This document shows, in pieces, positions 48,901-51,914 of a DNA stretch of 64,000 nt; position 1 is the stretch's first letter; every line of letters begins with the position of its first letter. The stretch lies in the NCBI GenBank assembly GCA_033980235.1, contig CM067059.1, forward strand, positions 21,364,494 through 21,428,493, written 5' to 3'. The DNA is from Diadema setosum (Eukaryota; Echinodermata; Echinoidea; Diadematoida; Diadematidae). Made by a program: the position numbers and the translations under genes. The notes beneath the pieces were generated by a model. It did not search any database, had not been told where the DNA came from, and saw nothing but the letters and a program-made list of their open reading frames with translations.

Positions 48901-50619
48901 CTGCTCTCAGCCAATCAGATGCAAGGATTTCAGTAGCTTATAACAACTATGACAACTTGTCACTGATAACAAGTTTTATGAAACAGGGCCCTGGTCTTAT
49001 GTATTTGCGTATTGATCAAGATCATACATTGAACTTTAAAGGCCACACTATCCTGACAATACATCAGCATCACAATGGCTAATTTCAGCCACACATGCAC
49101 CTCTGCACCCAGAGTAGTAGCAAGCAATGTGCAATTTTTTGCATGCATGCTATGGCAATGTTTATCACAATTTCATCATATATGACCAAAGTAGGAAAAA
49201 GAGGTCCTTATGCACCTCCCCTCGCCCCCCCCCCCCCCCCACTAATTTTGCCATACCACTTTCATGCACTTTACATGACCCCAACCTTGTTAGATTAGAT
49301 TTACTGTGCATGGATGCACATACATTGTACTCACCCACATTTGGCAAGTGGTATGAAGGGGGGGGGGGGGGCACAAGGAAATCTTGGGCAAAGGAGGACA
49401 ATTATGACATCATTGTGCGAAGCTGAACACGCAAGAATTCCACTCTGTTAATGGAGACCAGTACTACTTCAGTACTTTACCTAGTCATGCCTTTTCAGTG
49501 TCTTTAAGTGCAGTAAATACATGTAATACAGCTACAGGTAAACTGTGCTTGGCTCGTAAACATCTCTGGCTTGCTGATAAAATTGAGAAAAAAATATTGC
49601 AGGAAATGCAAGACTGACACTGGGAAACTAAATTTAAATATTAACCCATCGAGAATGAGCCGATTTTGCAATTAACACAAGTTTCCCTATAGACACCTAG
49701 TTTGCCAGAGTATACTCGAGACTAGATTATCCACGCCCCGTTTTACCAAAAGATATAGAACCTACAGGTGTAGGGGCCTACTCAATTTTAAATTTCTTTT
49801 CAAAAAATAACACACATACATTTGTACTGCCATAGACTTGTCATTGTGGACATTGATTGAAATCAACTATAAAATCAATTATAACTCCTCATAAAACTGG
49901 GCACTAGTCTTCAATAGGTTAATGATGAATTAAGGGTCCCATGATTCATGAAAGCACTCTTAAATCTAAACTTGCGATGCATATTTGTTGTCATGCTATG
50001 ATGTATGGTTGGGGCACCACCTATCGACAGGGCACCTTCCCATCGACACCTTGCGTATCATGGCTGTTTGCGTATAGAACGAAAAAGTACGCGCGGGATT
50101 AAGTGTCATTAGCTATAAAAACAATAAAAACGAAGAAACGAAAATCAAACTCAAACAAACCAAGCTAAAAATTACACATCCGATCAGTAACGACCCATGG
50201 CTGTGAAATTCACGTGTATATTTATTACCTATGGCCTGTGAAATTCACGTGTATTACCTATGCTGTGAAATTCACGTGTATACCCATGGAGGAGAGGGGG
50301 TGCCGATCGCAAGGTTCCCTTTTTAGCTGCGCGAAGAAAACGGAACGCACGCACTAAAATTGCGCTATTTTAAAACGGAGATTCATAATCAACGAGACGG
50401 TCACGACATTCAAAACTGCAGTATTTATGGCATATTTGAGGTAAGAATTAGGCGGATTTGTATTATATTTTTAGAATAAACAAGCTACAGATCCTTAGGG
50501 TGTCGATAGGTGGTACCCCCAACCCTACAATGTATTTTGTATTGTAGAAGCGTAGAACCCTACAGCTTTTTACTTACCTCGGCAACGAGCGATGCCTTGG
50601 TTCTTCTTGTCTTTTCCAT
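1573..50619 (-). CDS. UBR2: UBR1/UBR2-type E3 ubiquitin-protein ligase (N-recognin), 35 exons, C-terminus off window
   Basis: RING-type E3 of the Arg/N-degron pathway: it binds basic or bulky hydrophobic N-terminal residues and, with an E2, ubiquitinates the protein for proteasomal degradation in cytosol and nucleus. Visible domains by residue: UBR box 88-157 with zinc Cys/His ligands and acidic substrate-binding Asp108, Asp140 and Asp143; ClpS-like N-domain near 209-280 with '[10 protein letters not shown]' (Asp223, His226); helical middle with '[18 protein letters not shown]' and '[15 protein letters not shown]'; basic coiled segment near 1000 with '[10 protein letters not shown]'; RING-H2 1082-1185 with all eight ligands; acidic linker 1214-1368. 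All 35 exons join in matching phase with no internal stop. Human UBR2 is about 1755 residues, so roughly 400-450 C-terminal residues are missing at the left edge. The RING half resembles UBR2 more than UBR1, but an invertebrate single-copy UBR1/2 ancestor is equally likely, so the symbol is a convenience. Confidence 0.93.
2253..2435 (-). CDS. UBR2: UBR exon 34: end of RING-H2
   Basis: Residues 1153-1214. '[17 protein letters not shown]' and '[18 protein letters not shown]' give the last ligands, Cys1182 and Cys1185. GTACTC donor, phase 2. Confidence 0.96.
2436..3273. other. UBR intron 33, nothing recognised
   Basis: AT-rich sequence of 838 bp with no element, RNA gene or exon that I can support. 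Confidence 0.6.
3274..3367 (-). CDS. UBR2: UBR exon 33: second half of RING-H2
   Basis: Residues 1122-1153, '[16 protein letters not shown]' then '[12 protein letters not shown]' with ligands Cys1142, His1144, His1147 and Cys1150. The 'WGTN' here occupies the place of 'CGTH' in human UBR2. GTAAGA donor, phase 2. Confidence 0.94.
3749..5076 (+). mobile_element. Dispersed repeat family A, copy 1
   Basis: Starts 'ACTAGAAATGTCGCTTTGG' followed by 'ATGCCTCCGCC', runs through many 'TTGACCTTTGACC' arrays and a (GACG)n tract near 4949-5028, and ends in a hairpin 'ATGCCTCCGG' / 'CGGAGGCAT'. An internal unit of about 150 bp occurs twice (near 4537 and 4688). No coding capacity, so probably non-autonomous. 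It is nearly identical to copy 3 at 19568, which suggests recent activity. Confidence 0.88.
5620..5666 (-). CDS. UBR2: UBR exon 32: RING spacer
   Basis: Residues 1106-1122, '[17 protein letters not shown]', which follows 'AFIQ' exactly as QRSTVLSKNR does in UBR2. Phase 2 in, phase 1 out, GTAAGT donor. Only 47 bp long. Confidence 0.92.
5667..6102. other. UBR intron 31 (upper part of interval), nothing recognised
   Basis: 436 bp of AT-rich intron without a recognisable element, before the foldback at 6103. Confidence 0.55.
6103..6505. repeat. Foldback/TIR element abutting the exon 31 donor
   Basis: Ends are inverted: 'TAAAGGGATCGTATAG' at left and the complement of 'TAAAGGGATGGTATACAG' at right. 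Inner arms also pair: 'TTTATTTGATGAAAATTGG' against 'TTTTCATCAAATAAAC'. A related half copy lies at 13180-13354. Confidence 0.8.
6512..6667 (-). CDS. UBR2: UBR exon 31: first half of RING-H2
   Basis: Residues 1054-1106. '[16 protein letters not shown]' supplies ligands Cys1082 and Cys1085, followed by '[10 protein letters not shown]', typical of UBR2. Donor GTACTG, phase 2. A foldback element begins immediately after the donor hexamer. Confidence 0.96.
6668..7124. other. UBR intron 30, nothing recognised
   Basis: 457 bp, AT-rich, with no repeat or exon that I can support. Confidence 0.55.
7125..7399 (-). CDS. UBR2: UBR exon 30: basic coiled region before RING
   Basis: Residues 963-1054. A proline-rich stretch ('[10 protein letters not shown]') leads into a Lys/Arg/Glu-rich helix and '[15 protein letters not shown]', the helix that precedes the RING and helps hold the E2 in this family. 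GTAAGA donor, phase 2. Confidence 0.95.
7825..7840. repeat. Poly-G tract in UBR intron 29
   Basis: Sixteen consecutive G on the plus strand within an otherwise plain 506-bp intron (7400-7905). Confidence 0.9.
7906..7994 (-). CDS. UBR2: UBR exon 29
   Basis: Residues 933-962, '[20 protein letters not shown]' then '[10 protein letters not shown]', equivalent to SPSILAMLETLQN..LEVH..MIRWIL. GTGAGT donor, phase 0. Confidence 0.93.
8048..8073. repeat. (AC)n microsatellite
   Basis: About 13 AC units inside UBR intron 28. Confidence 0.95.
8368..9346 (+). mobile_element. Dispersed repeat family A, copy 2
   Basis: Same organisation as copy 1 ('ACTAGATATATCGCTACGG' start, 'TATGCCTCCGCC', TGACCTTTGACC arrays, (GACG)n, 'CGGAGGCAT' end) but shorter and diverged, without the duplicated internal unit. 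It belongs to the same subtype as copy 4 at 55273. An A-rich tract adjoins its left end. Confidence 0.87.
9453..9543 (-). CDS. UBR2: UBR exon 28
   Basis: Residues 903-933, '[19 protein letters not shown]' to 'FMIKAAH', matching VLHLIGMAL of UBR2. Acceptor TTGAAG, donor GTAAGT, phase 1. A repeat element ends 107 bp below. Confidence 0.91.
9544..9982. other. UBR intron 27, nothing recognised
   Basis: 439 bp. The only feature is a C-rich tract near 9930-9965. Confidence 0.55.
9983..10137 (-). CDS. UBR2: UBR exon 27
   Basis: Residues 851-902, '[20 protein letters not shown]' and '[11 protein letters not shown]', matching F..L..ILQSDVMLCIM in UBR2. GTGAGT donor, phase 0. Confidence 0.93.
10418..10466 (-). 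CDS. UBR2: UBR exon 26
   Basis: Residues 835-851, '[16 protein letters not shown]', equivalent to the EEAQRKLKRQN segment. It is too short to prove by itself, but splice sites (TGCAG, GTGAGT) and phase fit exactly. Confidence 0.87.
10467..11101. other. UBR intron 25, nothing recognised
   Basis: 635 bp of AT-rich intron with no supportable element. Confidence 0.55.
11102..11207 (-). CDS. UBR2: UBR exon 25
   Basis: Residues 799-834, '[20 protein letters not shown]', matching GRGMYELKPECAKEFNLYFYHF. TTTCAG acceptor, GTATGT donor, phase 0. Confidence 0.96.
11334..11665 (+). mobile_element. LINE 3' end fragment interrupted by a MITE
   Basis: Encodes the tail typical of CR1/L2/Jockey-like reverse transcriptase ORFs: '[20 protein letters not shown]', then after an insertion a remnant of the form [10 protein letters not shown] and a stop near 11570. 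The 3' end 'GGGGCTATATAAATGC' with a short TCA repeat (11630-11655) is a usual LINE tail. Non-functional relic. Confidence 0.8.
11428..11520. mobile_element. TTAA-flanked piggyBac-like MITE, copy 1
   Basis: TTAA at each end (11428-11431 and 11517-11520). Inverted termini 'CCCGTTGAGGATGG' and 'CCGTCCTCAACAGG'. Inserted within the LINE fragment, splitting its reading frame. Confidence 0.85.
12007..12059 (-). CDS. UBR2: UBR exon 24
   Basis: Residues 782-799, '[18 protein letters not shown]', matching ETGMESVIEAVAHFK. GTAAGT donor, phase 2. Confidence 0.95.
12330..12454 (-). CDS. UBR2: UBR exon 23
   Basis: Residues 740-781, '[20 protein letters not shown]' and '[15 protein letters not shown]'. 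The HQL.I.PMAHSEL..LPED block is diagnostic of UBR1/2. GTAAGT donor, phase 0. Confidence 0.97.
12455..13179. other. UBR intron 22, mostly unrecognised
   Basis: 725 bp. The section 12870-13130 contains short inverted stretches around 'GCTATC' but no clear element ends. Confidence 0.45.
13180..13354. repeat. Half copy of the 6103 foldback family
   Basis: Shares the order 'TATCTCAGCCATTTCATGAC', 'CATCAAACAAACTTTGATT', 'ATAAGTGGTT', 'TATCTCGCAAAAA' and 'CATCCCTTTA' with the right arm of the element at 6103-6505. Confidence 0.75.
13386..13449 (-). CDS. UBR2: UBR exon 22
   Basis: Residues 719-740, '[17 protein letters not shown]', equivalent to TLIEEMLYLIIMLV. GTGAGT donor, phase 1. A repeat fragment ends about 30 bp below the exon. 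Confidence 0.92.
13450..14463. other. UBR intron 21, nothing recognised
   Basis: 1014 bp of AT-rich intron. I see no repeat ends, exon or RNA gene. Confidence 0.55.
14464..14571 (-). CDS. UBR2: UBR exon 21
   Basis: Residues 683-718, '[19 protein letters not shown]', equivalent to MMDPNHFLMIMLSRFEL. CCCCAG acceptor, GTAACA donor, phase 0. Confidence 0.95.
14816..14990 (+). mobile_element. tRNA-derived SINE candidate
   Basis: A tRNA-like head with a B-box 'GGTTCAAGGCC' (14873-14883) that fits the pol III consensus and a degenerate A-box near 14824-14840, followed by a 3' region unlike a tRNA. No intact cloverleaf, so not a tRNA gene. Confidence 0.55.
15547..15612 (-). CDS. UBR2: UBR exon 20
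   Basis: Residues 661-682, '[20 protein letters not shown]', following directly on exon 19 as in UBR2 (IYYYHNVKCR.EM.DKD). Phase 0; GTAATA donor. Confidence 0.96.
16258..16500 (+). mobile_element. tRNA-like SINE candidate
   Basis: B-box-like 'AGATCAAATCC' (16321-16331) about 50 bp after an A-box-like stretch, then a poly-T run and a tail 'GGATAATAAAGACC'. Weak on sequence alone. Confidence 0.45.
16541..16651 (-). CDS. UBR2: UBR exon 19: hallmark HAGMWRRNG motif
   Basis: Residues 624-660. '[19 protein letters not shown]' is one of the most conserved stretches of the UBR1/2 family. Phase 0 in and out. The donor GTTCGC is weaker than its neighbours. Confidence 0.96.
16652..17614. other. UBR intron 18, AT-rich part
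   Basis: Contains a short TTCATAG tandem near 16697-16732; otherwise nothing recognised before the TTAA element. Confidence 0.5.
17615..18388. mobile_element. 774-bp TTAA-flanked TIR element (piggyBac-like, non-autonomous)
   Basis: TTAA target duplications at both ends with long inverted termini: 'CCCTATTCTAACTGGG' at left and 'CCCAGTTAGAATAGGG' at right, followed inward by G/C runs 'GGTCAAACTGACCCC' and 'GGTCAAATTGACCCC' that are each palindromic. No transposase ORF. Confidence 0.88.
18385..18475. mobile_element. Possible small TTAA MITE sharing the adjacent TTAA
   Basis: TTAA at 18385 and 18472. Termini 'CCCTTTCTGTGT' and 'GCACACATAGGA' are imperfect inverted repeats. It shares the TTAA of the neighbouring element. 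Confidence 0.45.
18647..18708 (-). CDS. UBR2: UBR exon 18
   Basis: Residues 603-623, '[20 protein letters not shown]', at the place of the LLAGLHVLLS region. Both splice sites are good (CCCCAG, GTAAGT) and the phases close exactly (1 to 0). Confidence 0.85.
18864..19143. repeat. Dispersed repeat beginning CCCCTGCTTTCTGAGGGAGG
   Basis: Its order of motifs ('CCCCTGCTTTCTGAGGGAGG', 'GGCACCAAAACTTC', 'AATGTGTTCTATTAACAT') recurs in diverged form at 24241-24515, so a shared repeat family is likely. Ends are not well defined. Confidence 0.5.
19255..19341 (-). CDS. UBR2: UBR exon 17
   Basis: Residues 574-603, '[20 protein letters not shown]', matching 'TIRYCVSQEKVSIHLPVSR' of UBR2. The acceptor at 19342 was chosen because it keeps phase 1 with exon 16. 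GTAAGT donor, phase 1. Confidence 0.9.
19568..21004 (+). mobile_element. Dispersed repeat family A, copy 3
   Basis: Nearly identical to copy 1 over its length but with three copies of the internal unit of about 150 bp (near 20358, 20494 and 20647) instead of two, and a shorter (GACG)n tract. Same terminal 'ACTAGAAATGTCGC' and 'GGCGGAGGCATAAA'. Confidence 0.88.
21083..21167 (-). CDS. UBR2: UBR exon 16
   Basis: Residues 546-574, '[17 protein letters not shown]', matching the KVLIEAYKKCLAVL segment. GTAAAC donor, phase 1. The large repeat at 19568-21004 ends 79 bp below this exon. Confidence 0.9.
21593..21665. ncRNA. 73-nt hairpin of pre-miRNA size in UBR intron 15
   Basis: Arms 'ATAAGGG' + 'TTAAGTTGCC' pair with 'GGCAACTTAA' + 'CCCTTAT', extended by 'GAGAAT' with 'ATTCTC'. 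About 23 paired bases, a 2-nt internal loop and a loop of about 21 nt. Could equally be a tiny inverted-repeat element. Confidence 0.35.
21718..21846 (-). CDS. UBR2: UBR exon 15
   Basis: Residues 503-545, including '[16 protein letters not shown]' and 'LLLDWCASD', nearly identical to the UBR2 'VGQHIE.EPEWE' and 'DWCASD' motifs. TCTAG acceptor, GTAAGT donor, phase 0. Confidence 0.96.
21878..21902. repeat. (AG)n microsatellite
   Basis: Run of GACAGA and GAGAGA units in UBR intron 14. Confidence 0.9.
22105..22163. repeat. Poly-T followed by poly-G
   Basis: ATTT units lead into 23 T and then 16 G with no break, about 50 bp from exon 14. Such junctions are prone to sequencing error. Confidence 0.9.
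22212..22311 (-). CDS. UBR2: UBR exon 14
   Basis: Residues 469-502, '[18 protein letters not shown]', matching YVLISKPTEWSDELR of UBR2. GTAAGT donor, phase 0. Confidence 0.94.
22312..23186. other. UBR intron 13, nothing recognised
   Basis: 875 bp without a supportable element; the longest ORF (136 codons) has no recognisable domain. Confidence 0.5.
23187..23262 (-). CDS. UBR2: UBR exon 13
   Basis: Residues 444-469, '[17 protein letters not shown]' to 'ALFDLR'. The reading frame is set by phase 1 entry; other frames across this exon break at its edges. GTAAGG donor, phase 2. Confidence 0.88.
23263..23787. other. UBR intron 12, nothing recognised
   Basis: 525 bp, AT-rich, with one poly-A run near 23600. 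Confidence 0.5.
23788..23869 (-). CDS. UBR2: UBR exon 12
   Basis: Residues 417-444, '[18 protein letters not shown]', matching the ARMLI.EENL segment of UBR2. GTGAGT donor, phase 1. Confidence 0.93.
24241..24515. repeat. Diverged second copy of the 18864 repeat
   Basis: Begins 'CCCCTGCCTTCTGAAGGAGG' and contains 'CACTGATGTGTTATACTCAT', parallel to the copy at 18864-19143. Confidence 0.5.
24942..24960. repeat. Poly-G tract next to exon 11
   Basis: Nineteen consecutive G on the plus strand, ending 41 bp from the UBR exon 11 donor side. Confidence 0.95.
25002..25100 (-). CDS. UBR2: UBR exon 11
   Basis: Residues 384-416, with '[20 protein letters not shown]' matching the DDHERAVSV..LSVQFF block of UBR2. 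TTTGCAG acceptor, GTAAGT donor, phase 0. Confidence 0.94.
25101..25980. other. UBR intron 10, nothing recognised
   Basis: Only a degenerate CTAACCC-like stretch near 25200-25250, resembling diverged telomeric repeat. Confidence 0.5.
25986..26092. repeat. (GAAT)n microsatellite
   Basis: ATGAATGA units, partly interrupted by a 27-bp duplicated 'GATGCATTAATGTAAGAAT'-like segment. Confidence 0.9.
26120..26208 (-). CDS. UBR2: UBR exon 10
   Basis: Residues 354-383, '[20 protein letters not shown]', equivalent to the conserved HQLFM..LLMD helix of UBR2. GTAACA donor, phase 0. Confidence 0.93.
26515..26743. repeat. TIR MITE with TACAGTATA ends
   Basis: Inverted ends: 'TACAGTATACACAAAATATT' at left and the complement of 'TACTGTATATACCAAATATT' at right. 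No coding capacity. Confidence 0.7.
26938..27042 (-). CDS. UBR2: UBR exon 9
   Basis: Residues 319-354, '[16 protein letters not shown]' to 'DTSLWKG', the conserved LWKG segment after the N-domain. Phase 1 in and out. Acceptor TGTAG. Confidence 0.92.
27789..27801. repeat. Poly-G tract in UBR intron 8
   Basis: A run of about 12 G on the plus strand. Confidence 0.9.
27952..28176. repeat. TIR MITE with TTACTG..ATAAGCTGT ends, next to exon 8
   Basis: Left 'TTACTGTATAAGCTGTTATT' is inverted at right ('ATGACAGCTTATGCAGTAA'). Interior is rich in 'TTCGCGAA'-type motifs. It ends 25 bp from exon 8. Confidence 0.8.
28201..28387 (-). CDS. UBR2: UBR exon 8: end of N-domain
   Basis: Residues 257-319, including '[16 protein letters not shown]' and '[15 protein letters not shown]', both diagnostic for UBR1/2. 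GTACGT donor, phase 1. A TIR element ends only 25 bp beyond the donor side. Confidence 0.95.
28478..28905. repeat. Dispersed repeat beginning ACTAGAAAAGCAC
   Basis: Starts with the ACTAGAAA motif also found at family A starts and ends 'CTCCCTCCTTGATGGAGG'. Probably a related element family; ends uncertain. Confidence 0.45.
29457..29534 (-). CDS. UBR2: UBR exon 7: N-domain
   Basis: Residues 231-256, '[18 protein letters not shown]' continuing to 'FATIVDKD', which matches the UBR2 N-domain helix and strand. GTGAGT donor, phase 0. Confidence 0.95.
29535..30064. other. UBR intron 6, nothing recognised
   Basis: 530 bp AT-rich intron without a supportable element. Confidence 0.5.
30065..30128 (-). 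CDS. UBR2: UBR exon 6: ClpS-like N-domain motif
   Basis: Residues 209-230, containing '[15 protein letters not shown]'. The Asp223 and His226 pair corresponds to the conserved residues that recognise bulky hydrophobic (type 2) N-termini in the ClpS fold. Phase 2 in, phase 0 out. Confidence 0.95.
30129..31394. other. UBR intron 5, little recognised
   Basis: 1266 bp. A 14-bp tandem 'GGTTGGTCAACGCT' occurs twice near 31293-31320; nothing else. Confidence 0.5.
31395..31525 (-). CDS. UBR2: UBR exon 5: linker between UBR box and N-domain
   Basis: Residues 166-209, '[18 protein letters not shown]' onward, a helical linker in the position known for UBR1/2. TTTCAG acceptor, GTAAGT donor, phase 2 exit. 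Confidence 0.88.
31650..31846. repeat. Palindromic MITE in UBR intron 4
   Basis: Left 'GCGGTGCACCCCCATTACAA' and right 'TTCGTTATAACGAGATGCAC' lie in inverted order with inner 'CTTGGGACC' / 'GGGACCCGAA'. Imperfect. Confidence 0.55.
31896..32003 (-). CDS. UBR2: UBR exon 4: end of UBR box
   Basis: Residues 130-165. '[16 protein letters not shown]' carries the Gly-rich loop, Cys139 and Cys141, and the substrate-binding Asp140 and Asp143. Cys153 and His156 close the zinc cluster. It corresponds almost residue for residue to human UBR2 with a constant offset of 10. Donor GTGAGC, phase 0. Confidence 0.97.
32454..32595. repeat. Exact tandem duplication of 71 bp
   Basis: Units at 32454-32524 and 32525-32595 are identical by eye, each starting 'TATGTGAATTTTGCTAAAAT' and ending 'AACACCTTTAG'. 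Lies in UBR intron 3. Confidence 0.95.
32745..32823 (-). CDS. UBR2: UBR exon 3: UBR box core
   Basis: Residues 103-129. '[16 protein letters not shown]' followed by His123, His125 and His126 supplies the central zinc ligands. Asp108 is at the place of human UBR2 Asp118, which contacts the basic N-degron. Donor GTAGGC, phase 0. Confidence 0.97.
33576..34522 (+). mobile_element. Tandem-unit repeat family B, copy 1
   Basis: Bounded by 'GTCCCCGCCG' (near 33614) and 'CGGCGGGGAC' (near 34512), with shared flank 'GAAATTACGCGGTGCGTAA'. Interior: 158-bp units starting 'GTAGCATTT' at 33627, 33786, 33944, 34102, 34260 and 34408, each with 'AAGGTCAAAGGTCAAAG'. Ends with an ACGGACGC tract. No coding capacity. 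Confidence 0.9.
34523..35158. other. UBR intron 2, nothing recognised
   Basis: 636 bp AT-rich with one poly-A run at 34793-34808. Confidence 0.5.
35159..35960. mobile_element. 802-bp TIR element with repeated GTCCCATAAGTCAC
   Basis: Ends 'GGTCAATTCCA' (35159) and 'TGGAATTGACC' (ending 35960), flanked on both sides by TGAT, a possible 4-bp target duplication. The motif 'TCCCATAAGTCAC' or its TCAG variant recurs near 35544, 35567, 35754 and 35936. A 90-codon ORF inside has no recognisable domain. Confidence 0.65.
36624..36889 (-). CDS. UBR2: UBR exon 2: N-terminal region and start of UBR box
   Basis: Residues 15-103. The TTGCAG acceptor precedes '[16 protein letters not shown]'. The exon ends in '[16 protein letters not shown]', the first zinc-ligand cluster of the UBR box (Cys89, Cys102), with a GTAAAG donor in phase 2. 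An acidic stretch 'EEDEEE' sits near residue 50. Confidence 0.95.
36890..39254. other. UBR intron 1, upper-left part, nothing recognised
   Basis: 2.4 kb of AT-rich sequence without clear element ends, exon or RNA gene. Confidence 0.5.
39255..39850. repeat. Inverted-repeat element with ATGTTC(A/G)AAGCCGCCGC ends
   Basis: Left 'ATGTTCAAAGCCGCCGC' and right 'GCGGCGGCTTCGAACAT' are inverted around about 550 bp of AT-rich sequence. No coding capacity. Confidence 0.6.
39966..40553 (+). mobile_element. GC-rich palindromic repeat family D, copy 1
   Basis: Ends 'GACCCTGTTTACAGTGCG' and 'CGCACTGTAAACTGGGTC' are inverted. Several internal blocks alternate 'GGCTCGGCCGCGGCTCGGCC' with 'CGTTTACACTG'. A perfect palindrome 'GCAAAGGCCTTTGC' lies near 40213. 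It stands out by GC content from its AT-rich surroundings. A second, opposite copy is at 62850. Confidence 0.88.
40628..40724. mobile_element. TTAA-flanked piggyBac-like MITE, copy 2
   Basis: 'TTAACCCATTGAGGATGG' at left and 'CATCCTCAACGGGTTGGTTAA' (split by a short GG insertion) at right. Same family as 11428. Confidence 0.8.
41205..41418. repeat. TTAGGG-rich tract inside an inverted-repeat element
   Basis: A degenerate (TTAGGG)n run at 41286-41370 is enclosed by inverted arms with 'GGGCAATTTCCCCC' / 'GGGCAATTACCCCC' at left and 'GGGGTAATTGCCC' twice at right. Confidence 0.8.
41419..44060. other. UBR intron 1, middle part, nothing recognised
   Basis: 2.6 kb AT-rich with frequent 'TACATGTA' words but no defined element, exon or RNA gene. 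Confidence 0.5.
44061..44270. repeat. TIR MITE with TACTGTA ends and CGCG motifs
   Basis: Left 'TACTGTAAGTGGATATTTTC' and right (complement) 'TACTGTAGAAGAGGAAATTT' are inverted, both followed by 'TCGCG'. The interior carries several 'TTCGCG' and 'GCGCGAAA' words. Confidence 0.8.
44271..46854. other. UBR intron 1, nothing firmly recognised
   Basis: Contains a MITE-like fragment near 44515-44545 and two related stretches with 'TTTCTCGTCCGG' near 45350 and 45450. The ORF at 46136-46672 has no recognised domain. Confidence 0.45.
46855..47085. repeat. Two related ~108-bp units with TCGATGCGGC
   Basis: The order 'AATAGTAAATA', A-run, 'TCGATGCGGC', 'AATCGATGCG' occurs at 46887-46932 and again at 46995-47040, with higher GC than the surroundings. 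Confidence 0.6.
47086..48843. other. UBR intron 1, nothing recognised
   Basis: 1.76 kb AT-rich without defined elements. Confidence 0.5.
48844..48991. repeat. 148-bp palindromic MITE with GGGCCC ends
   Basis: Left 'GGGCCCCGTTTCATAAAACT' is inverted at right ('AGTTTTATGAAACAGGGCCC'), with the pairing continuing through 'TGTTAT' and 'ATAACA'. Confidence 0.9.
49225..49371. repeat. Poly-C and poly-G tracts facing each other
   Basis: A run of 16 C at 49225-49240 and of 14 G at 49358-49371. The intervening 117 bp show only loose pairing. Confidence 0.85.
49640..49922. mobile_element. TTAA-flanked piggyBac-like element, longer copy 3
   Basis: Starts 'TTAACCCATCGAGAATGAGC' and shares 'CCCTATAGACACC' and 'AGTATACTCGAGAC' with the short copies, then runs on to 'CTTCAATAGGTTAA'. 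Confidence 0.6.
50007..50523. mobile_element. 517-bp TIR element carrying three CACGTG repeats, near UBR exon 1
   Basis: Left 'GGTTGGGGCACCACCTATCG' is inverted at right ('CGATAGGTGGTACCCCCAACC'). Inside, 'CTGTGAAATTCACGTGTAT' occurs three times between 50200 and 50282; each contains the palindrome GTGAAATTCAC overlapping the E-box CACGTG. It ends 54 bp from the exon 1 donor. Confidence 0.8.
50578..50619 (-). CDS. UBR2: UBR exon 1 (start codon)
   Basis: Encodes residues 1-14, '[14 protein letters not shown]', then a GTAAGT donor in phase 0. The ATG has G at -3 and G at +4. An in-frame TAA lies eight codons upstream (50643-50641), which fixes this ATG as the start if the 5' leader is unspliced. 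Exon 2 starts 13.7 kb away in the same phase, and the joined sequence aligns with the short N-terminal extension of vertebrate UBR2. No similarity proves this small exon by itself; its position, phase and donor are the evidence. Confidence 0.75.
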
Positions 50620-51841
50620 GTCTCTTTGAATTGAAATAATTTAGACGTTTAGAACCGTTGTTCTAGTTCTTCACAGGATTTATAGAGCCTAGTGGACTAT
50701 AGGCACAGTGACATACAGCCACTGAATCATAAGACAGGGACAAGGCCAAGGGATTTAGTCCGACGTTTTAGTCCTTTTTATTGATCATGTCTTGTTACAC
50801 CTCATGCCTGCAACCATCCATCTCTTCTTCAAACATCACGTCAGTACAGTGACAGTGCGTTTGGCTCCGAATGTTTGTCCAAAAAAAAAAAAACATAGGC
50901 CCTACCAAAAAAAAAAAACAAAAAACGCACGCACAAATGTCTCTGTAAAACTGTTCTAAGACTCTATGTTGCAGTCTTCTAACGGTTAAGAGGAGTCTTT
51001 TCAAATGAAGAGACCGGCAGCTTCAGCTCTTGAATCTGAAAATTTAGTCAAATCAATCCAATAAACTTGGGGTCTAAGGATTCTTATTAAGTCATCCTGT
51101 AGGACCTACTGTTAAACAAGTAGGCCCCACTACGCCCTCCACAATGCTTTTGTCTCAAATTTTACTTGCTCCTACCCTTCATGGGCATAGCTTTGGCTTC
51201 CCTTCAGTTTTGTCTCTAGACTACTGACTAGATCTTAGTAGTATCAAAAGACAAAAGGTCACTTATCGGTACTCGACAAGTAACCACTACGAAAAAAAAA
51301 AAATGTCGACGTCTCGCAGGTCTAATCTGTTCCTGTTCCTTTGCTTTGCGTTTGGCTGTACACTGACACTCGAAGGATTCTAAACCAACGGCGGTGATCC
51401 AAAAACGAAGCCCTTGGCCTTGTTGAGCAACTTGAGGAACTCGCTATTCCACGGTCTCTTCATGCAGCTGGAAACTTACGTTGCGTTGTAGTAAGATGTA
51501 GTTGCTGGACGTCTACTAGATCTATACAATAATGCATAGCGTTACAGCACTGGTATGCGTTGGAAATGGAATTAAGATGGTTACGTATGCGTGGCGACGG
51601 TGTGAGAGGATGAGGAGTTCGAGTCACATTCGCGACCATCCTTCTTCTTCAGGCCATCAAATCGGGGTTGGCTGGGACTCTCAACGATCTACGCCAGCAG
51701 CCACAGCTCCGGTCGAATGCACGCAAGTCGTACTCGAAGCTCGCTCAAGCAACACAAGTACAAGTGCAATGGTAATGGTCGCAAAGTTCTGTGTAGGGAT
51801 TTGAATAGCACCCACTACGACAAAGAAGAAAAAACAACAAG
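50620..51841. promoter_or_regulatory. Candidate divergent promoter region between UBR and WDR74
   Basis: These 1222 bp separate the two oppositely oriented start codons and must hold the 5' leaders and probably both promoters. There is no clear TATA box or long CpG island; A-rich runs lie near 50881-50930 and 51293-51302. Assignment rests on gene arrangement only. Confidence 0.5.
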
Positions 51842-51914
51842 ATGGCAGCCCACATGGCCAATCATGAGCGACAATTCCAAATTTGGGTAGGGGCCCAAAC
51901 TGGAATATTGAAAG
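51842..51914 (+). CDS. WDR74: WDR74 exon 1 (start codon)
   Basis: Residues 1-24 plus one base: 'MAAHMANHERQFQIWVGAQT' then GILK. An in-frame TAG at 51806-51808 lies 36 bp upstream and the ATG context is favourable (A at -3, G at +4). Met5 is an alternative start. Donor GTTCGA is weak, but phase 1 joins exon 2 into 'GILKGINL', matching human GILKGVNL. Confidence 0.93.

Noticed and set aside
51532..51804. Plus-strand ORF starting 'MHSVTALVCVGNGIKM' as an alternative WDR74 exon 1
   Set aside because: No donor gives the phase needed for exon 2, while the exon at 51842 gives 'IWVGAQTGILKG' and correct phase.
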